This document shows, one piece after another, positions 6,491 to 10,404 of a stretch of DNA of 10,404 nucleotides. Location: the NCBI GenBank assembly GCA_026994095.1, contig JALWRU010000512.1, forward strand, positions 1 through 10,404, in the 5' to 3' direction. A program made the translations under genes and the position numbers. The notes under the pieces are model-generated. The model saw only the letters and a list, made by a program, of their open reading frames with translations, was not told the DNA's origin and did no database searches. Numbering within the stretch: the first letter of the stretch is position 1; every line of letters begins with the position of its first letter. The stretch comes from Nitrospira sp. GTDB taxonomy: Bacteria > Nitrospirota > JACRHL01.

Positions 6491-6913
6491 ATGCTCTGGA
6501 TTAAGACCCTGCATATTATCGCGATGGTGTCCTGGTTTGCCGGGATGTTTTACCTGCCGCGCATCTTTGTTTACCACGCGGACCAGCCCAGCGGGCCGGT
6601 GCACGATCAATTTGTGGTGATGGAACGCAAGCTGTATCGTGTCATTATGACCCCGGCCATGATCTCCACCATCCTGTTTGGGGCCACGCTGGCGTTTTTG
6701 CAGTGGGACTACCTGTCCGGTCAGGGCTGGTTCTGGGTCAAACTGGCGCTGGTGGCGGGGCTGATCGAGTTCCACAGGGCCTGCGGGCGTATGGTGCGGG
6801 CCTTTGCTGCCGGGACCAATGAGCGTCCGGGCACCTTCTATCGCAAGTTTAACGAGATCCCCACCGTGGGCCTGATTCTGGTGGTGTTTCTGGTGGTGGT
6901 ACGCCCCTTTTAG
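6491..6913 (+). CDS. hemJ: Protoporphyrinogen IX oxidase HemJ
   Basis: A 140-residue inner-membrane protein of the HemJ (former UPF0093) family, which oxidises protoporphyrinogen IX to protoporphyrin IX in haem synthesis where HemG and HemY are absent. Four hydrophobic segments lie at about 5-24, 52-72, 79-97 and 123-138. Family hallmarks are LWIKTLHIIAMVSWFAG with H8, YLPRIFVYH with H29, the MERKLYR motif, K84, the EFHRACGR stretch with H95, and FNEIPT before the last helix. I chose the ATG at 6491 because the family normally begins at MLWIK. An in-frame ATG at 6470 would add seven residues; neither has a clear ribosome site. It is a single gene, divergent from the PepSY operon. Its TAG (6911-6913) overlaps the pstB TAA on the other strand. 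Confidence 0.93.
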   Translation: MLWIKTLHIIAMVSWFAGMFYLPRIFVYHADQPSGPVHDQFVVMERKLYRVIMTPAMISTILFGATLAFLQWDYLSGQGWFWVKLALVAGLIEFHRACGRMVRAFAAGTNERPGTFYRKFNEIPTVGLILVVFLVVVRPF

Positions 6914-7770
6914 GCCCGCTCCCGCTGCATAAACGCCACTGTGACCGGGTGCTGCGGGTCGTCAAACAGCTGCGCGGTCGGCCCAAACTCCACCAACTCT
7001 CCCGGCTGCCCCTGCCCCCACAACACCCCCACCTGATCGGCCACCCGTCGGGCCTGGGCCAGATTGTGGGTCACCATCAGCATGGTGTAACAACACTTCA
7101 GGCCCATTACCAGCTGCTCAATGGCCTCGGTGGCCAGAGGGTCCAGCGCGCTGCACGGCTCGTCCAGCAGTAGCACCTCCGGCTCCAGTATCAGCGCCCG
7201 AGCGATACACAGCCGCTGCTGCTGACCGCCAGACAGGGCCTGCGCCGGGTGGTCCAGACGGTCTTTGACTTCATCCCACAAGGCGGCAGCGGTGAGTGCC
7301 TCTTCAATACGGGCGGACCATTCAGCGCGGGGCAGCCGATGCTCTGATAACGGCAGGCTCAGGTTGCGCCGGATCGACATGGGAAACGGGTTCGGTTTTT
7401 GAAAGATCATGCCCACCCGGCGGCGCAGGCGTACCGGGTCGGCCCCGGCCCCGTGAATGTCCTCACCACCGACGGTAATGGTGCCGCTCATACGGGCACC
7501 CGGATGCAATTCGTACAGCCGGTTGATGCAGGTTAAAAGGCTGCTTTTACCGCTACCGGACGGCCCCACCAATGCGGTCACCGCACCCCGGTACAGGGGC
7601 AGCGACACCCCTCGAAATACCTCGGTACCGTCATAACTCAACCCCACCCGGTCCAGCGCAACGTAGGGCACAGTGGCATCGCTGTCCGGGCTGTGAGAGT
7701 GGGGGACTGCAGTGGCCCCCTCAAGCGGCGGCTCGGCAGGGGTCGGCCCGGTGGTGTCCAGGCGAATCAT
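6910..7770 (-). CDS. pstB: Phosphate ABC transporter ATP-binding protein PstB
   Basis: The 286-residue ATPase that powers phosphate import by PstSCA. Motifs in order: Walker A GPSGSGKS (69-76), Q loop Q124 in FQKPNPFPM (the PstB-typical KPNPFP), signature LSGGQQQR (179-186), Walker B LLLDEP (200-205) and switch histidine H235 in VTHN. The KPNPFP motif and INRLYEL region separate PstB from other ABC ATPases. About 25 residues of Ser/Pro-rich sequence precede the usual start of the family (core from about residue 37). The ATG forms an ATGA overlap with the pstA stop (7767-7770), which supports this long start through translational coupling. No phoU follows; hemJ lies tail to tail with a stop-codon overlap. 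Confidence 0.97.
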   Translation of the reverse strand: MIRLDTTGPTPAEPPLEGATAVPHSHSPDSDATVPYVALDRVGLSYDGTEVFRGVSLPLYRGAVTALVGPSGSGKSSLLTCINRLYELHPGARMSGTITVGGEDIHGAGADPVRLRRRVGMIFQKPNPFPMSIRRNLSLPLSEHRLPRAEWSARIEEALTAAALWDEVKDRLDHPAQALSGGQQQRLCIARALILEPEVLLLDEPCSALDPLATEAIEQLVMGLKCCYTMLMVTHNLAQARRVADQVGVLWGQGQPGELVEFGPTAQLFDDPQHPVTVAFMQRERA

Positions 7771-8630
7771 GAGGCCACAATCCCCCGACCGATCCAGCGC
7801 CGGGACAGCCAGCCGCCAATGCCGTTAATCACCAGCAAAATCAATAACAACACCACCGCAGCACCGTAGGCGTTGTGATCGCCGCCCGGTACATTCATCG
7901 ACAGATCAAAAATATGTAACGACAGCACCCGCCCGGAATCGAGCAGGGAATCGGGCATACGGTCCACATAACCGCTGGTGAAGATCAACACGGCAGTCTC
8001 GGCCAAGGCCCGCCCCACCCCCAGAATCAGCCCGGCCACCAGGCCCGGCGCAGCGGCGGGCAGCAGCACCCGCAGCAGAATGCCCGACGGGCCGAACCCC
8101 AGTGCTGCTGCACCAGCGCGGTACTCTTGCGGCAGACCAGAGAAAGCCATCTCGGTGGTGCGAATCAGGATGGGCAAGACCATACAGGCCAGGGTCAATC
8201 CGCCTGCCAGTATGGAAAATCCCAGCCCCAGCACCTGCACAAAAAAAACGGCGCCAAACAGGCCGAACACAATGGACGGTACCCCGGCCAGCACATCCAG
8301 ACTGCGGCGCACCCAACGGCCCATCGGGCCACGGCCATACTCAGACAGGTACATGGCTGCCCCCAGCCCCAGCGGCAGTGCTGCCGTCATGCAGACCAGC
8401 AACACCAGAAAAGTAGCGACCAGAATGGTGCTGATCCCCCCTGCACGCCCTGCGTCCTGTGGCGCTGTCGTCACAAACCCCCAGTTCACCGCACCGACCC
8501 CGTGCCAGATCACGTCGGCCACCACCCACAGGGCGCTGCCCGCTACCAGCGTCACCCCCAGCCAGGTGGCCAGATCGGCCAGCCCGTCTCGTAGCGGGCG
8601 TCCCCCCTGTGCGGCCAACAGATTAGCCAC
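7767..8630 (-). CDS. pstA: Phosphate ABC transporter permease PstA
   Basis: A 287-residue inner-membrane permease, one half of the channel with PstC. About six membrane segments are visible (near 23-44, 66-90, 112-134, 136-158, 193-216 and 256-275). The binding-protein-dependent transport signature lies at about 169-200: EYRAGAAALGFGPSG with the conserved EAA-type glycine, then LLPAAAPGLVAG. GVGRALAETA (205-213) is typical of PstA. The start is GTG (8628-8630), backed by GGAG seven nt upstream inside the pstC end, which it overlaps by eight nt. Its stop overlaps pstB. Length is normal for the family. Confidence 0.96.
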   Translation of the reverse strand: MANLLAAQGGRPLRDGLADLATWLGVTLVAGSALWVVADVIWHGVGAVNWGFVTTAPQDAGRAGGISTILVATFLVLLVCMTAALPLGLGAAMYLSEYGRGPMGRWVRRSLDVLAGVPSIVFGLFGAVFFVQVLGLGFSILAGGLTLACMVLPILIRTTEMAFSGLPQEYRAGAAALGFGPSGILLRVLLPAAAPGLVAGLILGVGRALAETAVLIFTSGYVDRMPDSLLDSGRVLSLHIFDLSMNVPGGDHNAYGAAVVLLLILLVINGIGGWLSRRWIGRGIVAS

Positions 8631-9477
8631 CGGTCGGCTCCTCGCCCAGACGGTCCGCCACGGTTACCAGTGTCACTACTGCCAGTACCAGCACCAGTCC
8701 GGTAACAAACAGGGAGGAGCGGTGCAGGCCCTCGGCGTAGGACATCTCCAGGGCAATATTGGCCGTGAGGGTACGGATCGGTTCAAACAGGCTGGTGGGT
8801 AGATTGACCACACCACCACAGACCATCAACACCGCCATGGTCTCACCGATGGCGCGGGCCGTGGCCAGCAAGGTACCGGTGGCCAACGCCCGTCGGGCGG
8901 CCGGTACCGCTATCCGCCAGATCACCCCGGCACGAGATAACCCCAAGGCATACGCCCCGGCCACCTGCGACCCGGGTAGCTGCCCCAGCGCACTGTCGGC
9001 CACCAGCGCCACCGTGGGTAATATCATAAGCGTGAGTACCAGAATGGCCGCCAGCAGGCTGGTGCCGGGGGGGTGCCAACGGGCAATGATCGGCACCAGC
9101 ACCACCAGCCCCCACAGGCCGTAAACCACCGATGGAATGCCCGCCAACAGTTCGACTAATCGACGGTAGAGGGTCGCCATGCGGGCCGGGGCATAATAGT
9201 GACAGAACACCGCCGATAAAATGCCCAGCGGGGCAGCCAGCAGGACTGCTCCCAATGTGGACAGCAAGGTGCCGACGATCATGGCGCTCATGCCCCATAG
9301 CCCCCCGGACGGGTACCAACGGGTGTCGGTAAGGTAGCGGCCCGGCCCCAGATCGGCCAATGCAGGCCAGGAGGCGACCAGCAAAAACAGCACCACAAGG
9401 ACCACCACCGCGCCGGACAACGCAGCGCTGGCCAACAGGCCCCATCGAAACCATTTATCCGCCAGCGGTCGGGACAA
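8623..9477 (-). CDS. pstC: Phosphate ABC transporter permease PstC
   Basis: A 284-residue inner-membrane permease partner of PstA. There is a short cytoplasmic start, a long TM1 (about 12-38), an extracytoplasmic stretch with TDTRWYPSGGLWGM that matches the PstC pattern, then five further membrane segments. The ELLAGIPSVVYGLWG block and the transport signature GAYALGLSRAGVIWRIAVPAA are clear; ARAIGETMAV is the PstC/PstA hallmark. No ATG occurs near the N-terminus. I chose TTG at 9475-9477 because GAAGG lies eight nt upstream, giving a 23-nt overlap with pstS. A TTG at 9499-9501 would add eight residues but its AGGTG is too close. The ATG after the pstS stop is in another frame. Slightly shorter than the E. 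coli protein (about 320). Confidence 0.95.
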   Translation of the reverse strand: MSRPLADKWFRWGLLASAALSGAVVVLVVLFLLVASWPALADLGPGRYLTDTRWYPSGGLWGMSAMIVGTLLSTLGAVLLAAPLGILSAVFCHYYAPARMATLYRRLVELLAGIPSVVYGLWGLVVLVPIIARWHPPGTSLLAAILVLTLMILPTVALVADSALGQLPGSQVAGAYALGLSRAGVIWRIAVPAARRALATGTLLATARAIGETMAVLMVCGGVVNLPTSLFEPIRTLTANIALEMSYAEGLHRSSLFVTGLVLVLAVVTLVTVADRLGEEPTGG

Positions 9478-10303
9478 AATACTGGCCTTCGACCAGATCA
9501 ATCACCTGCGTAGAGCGGGCGAAATCGATAAATTCTTTTGCCACCCCGGTGGGCACCTCACGGGTCACCAGATTGAGCGGTCGCGACAGGGGAAACTGGC
9601 CGTTTCTGACATTCTCCAGCGTCGCTGCCACCCCATCTACCGACAGCAGACGGATCGGCACTCCGTGGGAGGCGTCGTAGCTGGCGGTACCGATAGAGAC
9701 ATAGCCGATCGCATCCGGGTTACCCGCCACCGTCTTGATGCCCTGTTCATTGTCCCCCACCACCACATGGGGTTTTACCTGGCGGTTATCCAGCTCAAAA
9801 TGGTGCAAAAACAGCTCCTGCGTGGAGCGACCTTCGGCCTTGTGTACTACGGTGATGGGCCGGTCGAGGCCGCCCACTTCGCTCCAGCGAGTAATCTGGC
9901 CGGTGTAGATCGCCACCACCTGCTGGCGACTGAGTTCATTCACCGGGTTGGATTGATGCAGAATCAGGCCGATGCCGTCACGGGCGATGGTAAAGGGTAA
10001 CAACGTCTGCTCGGTTGTTTTGAGCGCTCGGGAGGCCATGCCGATATCCGAGTTGCCCTTGCGTACATCGGCGATGCCGCGAGAGCTGCCACCGGTCTGC
10101 ACATCGACCTGCACCCCCGGATGGGCCTGCTCAAAGCGCTTGCCGATCTCTGCCGCCAGCGGGGCTACGGTGCTGGAGCCGGTAATGACCAGATGAGGGT
10201 AGGCCTTGGCCCCGTCTGCGGTGCTGGAGCAGGCCGCACCTGCCATGGCCAGTGCCAGCCCAATCGCCAACAAGCCTCCGCGCCAGCGGTCATACCACCC
10301 CAT
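9455..10303 (-). CDS. pstS: Phosphate-binding protein PstS, probable lipoprotein
   Basis: A 282-residue exported binding protein that captures phosphate and delivers it to PstCA. The N-terminus (1-24) is a signal peptide with Arg residues and a hydrophobic core, ending GAAC: C25 followed by SSTADG suggests a lipid anchor, though Gly at -3 is less common. Phosphate-contacting loops are recognisable: ITGSSTVAPL (T41-T45), TGGSSRGIADV (about 70-80) and SDIGMASR (85-92), followed by AIYTGQITRWSEVGG and GRSTQELF. Length is typical of the shorter PstS group (PBP-like 2). The ATG has a strong Shine-Dalgarno (GAGGAG, seven nt away). No Pho box is visible in the 100 nt upstream. The start overlaps the end of an unknown frame by 14 nt. 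Confidence 0.95.
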   Translation of the reverse strand: MGWYDRWRGGLLAIGLALAMAGAACSSTADGAKAYPHLVITGSSTVAPLAAEIGKRFEQAHPGVQVDVQTGGSSRGIADVRKGNSDIGMASRALKTTEQTLLPFTIARDGIGLILHQSNPVNELSRQQVVAIYTGQITRWSEVGGLDRPITVVHKAEGRSTQELFLHHFELDNRQVKPHVVVGDNEQGIKTVAGNPDAIGYVSIGTASYDASHGVPIRLLSVDGVAATLENVRNGQFPLSRPLNLVTREVPTGVAKEFIDFARSTQVIDLVEGQYFVPTAGG

Positions 10304-10404
10304 CCGCCTGCTCCTCTTTTGGAAAGGTCAATTCACAACAGCCCAGATTGAGCGCTACACCGCCGTCGCTGGGCCGTACGCCGGGTGCCAGACGGTATTC
10401 CACC
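10290..10404 (-). CDS. 3' end of an unrecognised gene overlapping pstS
   Basis: On the minus strand one frame is open from the right edge for 37 codons and ends with TGA 14 nt inside pstS; the other two frames meet stops within this stretch. The visible tail contains YRLAPGVRPSDGGVALN, LGCCELTFP and a charged end, KEEQADGVV. Codon choice (many C or G at third positions) matches the neighbours. I recognise no family. A gene running into pstS by a short overlap would be an operon neighbour. It could also be a chance open frame, since only 115 bases are seen. Confidence 0.45.
   Translation of the reverse strand, partial: VEYRLAPGVRPSDGGVALNLGCCELTFPKEEQADGVV

Noticed and set aside
8843..9454. 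Minus-strand frame starting at the ATG just after the pstS stop
   Set aside because: It is a shifted frame within pstC; its translation lacks membrane segments, while the true PstC frame is intact throughout, so no frameshift is needed.
10304..10404. Possible Pho box upstream of pstS
   Set aside because: No pair of CTGTCA-like repeats at 11-bp spacing; only scattered partial matches.

Overview
The window is a stretch of a fairly GC-rich (roughly 60%) proteobacterial chromosome, most likely gammaproteobacterial. The pointers are an NtrC-type activator, an AsrA-like second-type Lon protease, a PhoP/PhoQ-like two-component pair preceded by a PepSY protein, a HemJ-type protoporphyrinogen oxidase and a PstSCAB phosphate importer. 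This is inference from gene families; no rRNA or other marker gene is present. No insertion sequence, tRNA, phage gene or CRISPR array was seen, and base composition looks even throughout.

Layout. 1-623 (minus): N-terminal two thirds or less of a sigma-54-type response regulator, running off the left edge. 624-851: its leader, with a candidate promoter carrying two back-to-back inverted repeats. 852-1058 (minus): a 68-residue protein with two CxxC pairs. 1059-1389: non-coding, with two palindromes and a candidate sigma-70 promoter facing lon. 1390-3918 (plus): ATP-dependent protease Lon. 3926-6314 (minus): a tight three-gene operon read in the order PepSY protein, OmpR-family regulator, sensor kinase, with a 2-nt gap and a 4-nt overlap. 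6315-6490: short non-coding stretch with a 13-bp palindrome. 6491-6913 (plus): hemJ. 6910-10303 (minus): pstS-pstC-pstA-pstB, each gene overlapping the next. 10290-10404 (minus): the tail of an unrecognised reading frame overlapping the start of pstS.

How the genes relate. The pst genes encode a complete high-affinity phosphate ABC transporter: binding protein, two permeases and an ATPase. phoU is not next to pstB in this window, no convincing Pho box precedes pstS, and the set seems coupled to an upstream gene. The PepSY-regulator-kinase operon looks like an envelope or divalent-cation sensing unit. The PepSY protein ends in a run of aspartates that could bind cations, but this is only inferred. 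Lon, hemJ and the small Cys protein are single genes. Both convergent junctions (lon/kinase and hemJ/pstB) have almost no space between stop codons and no visible terminator.

Nothing here clearly amounts to a new system. The parts most worth a second look are the Asp-tailed PepSY protein with its kinase, the small paired-CxxC protein beside lon, the paired inverted repeats on the regulator's promoter, and the unknown frame fused by overlap to pstS.
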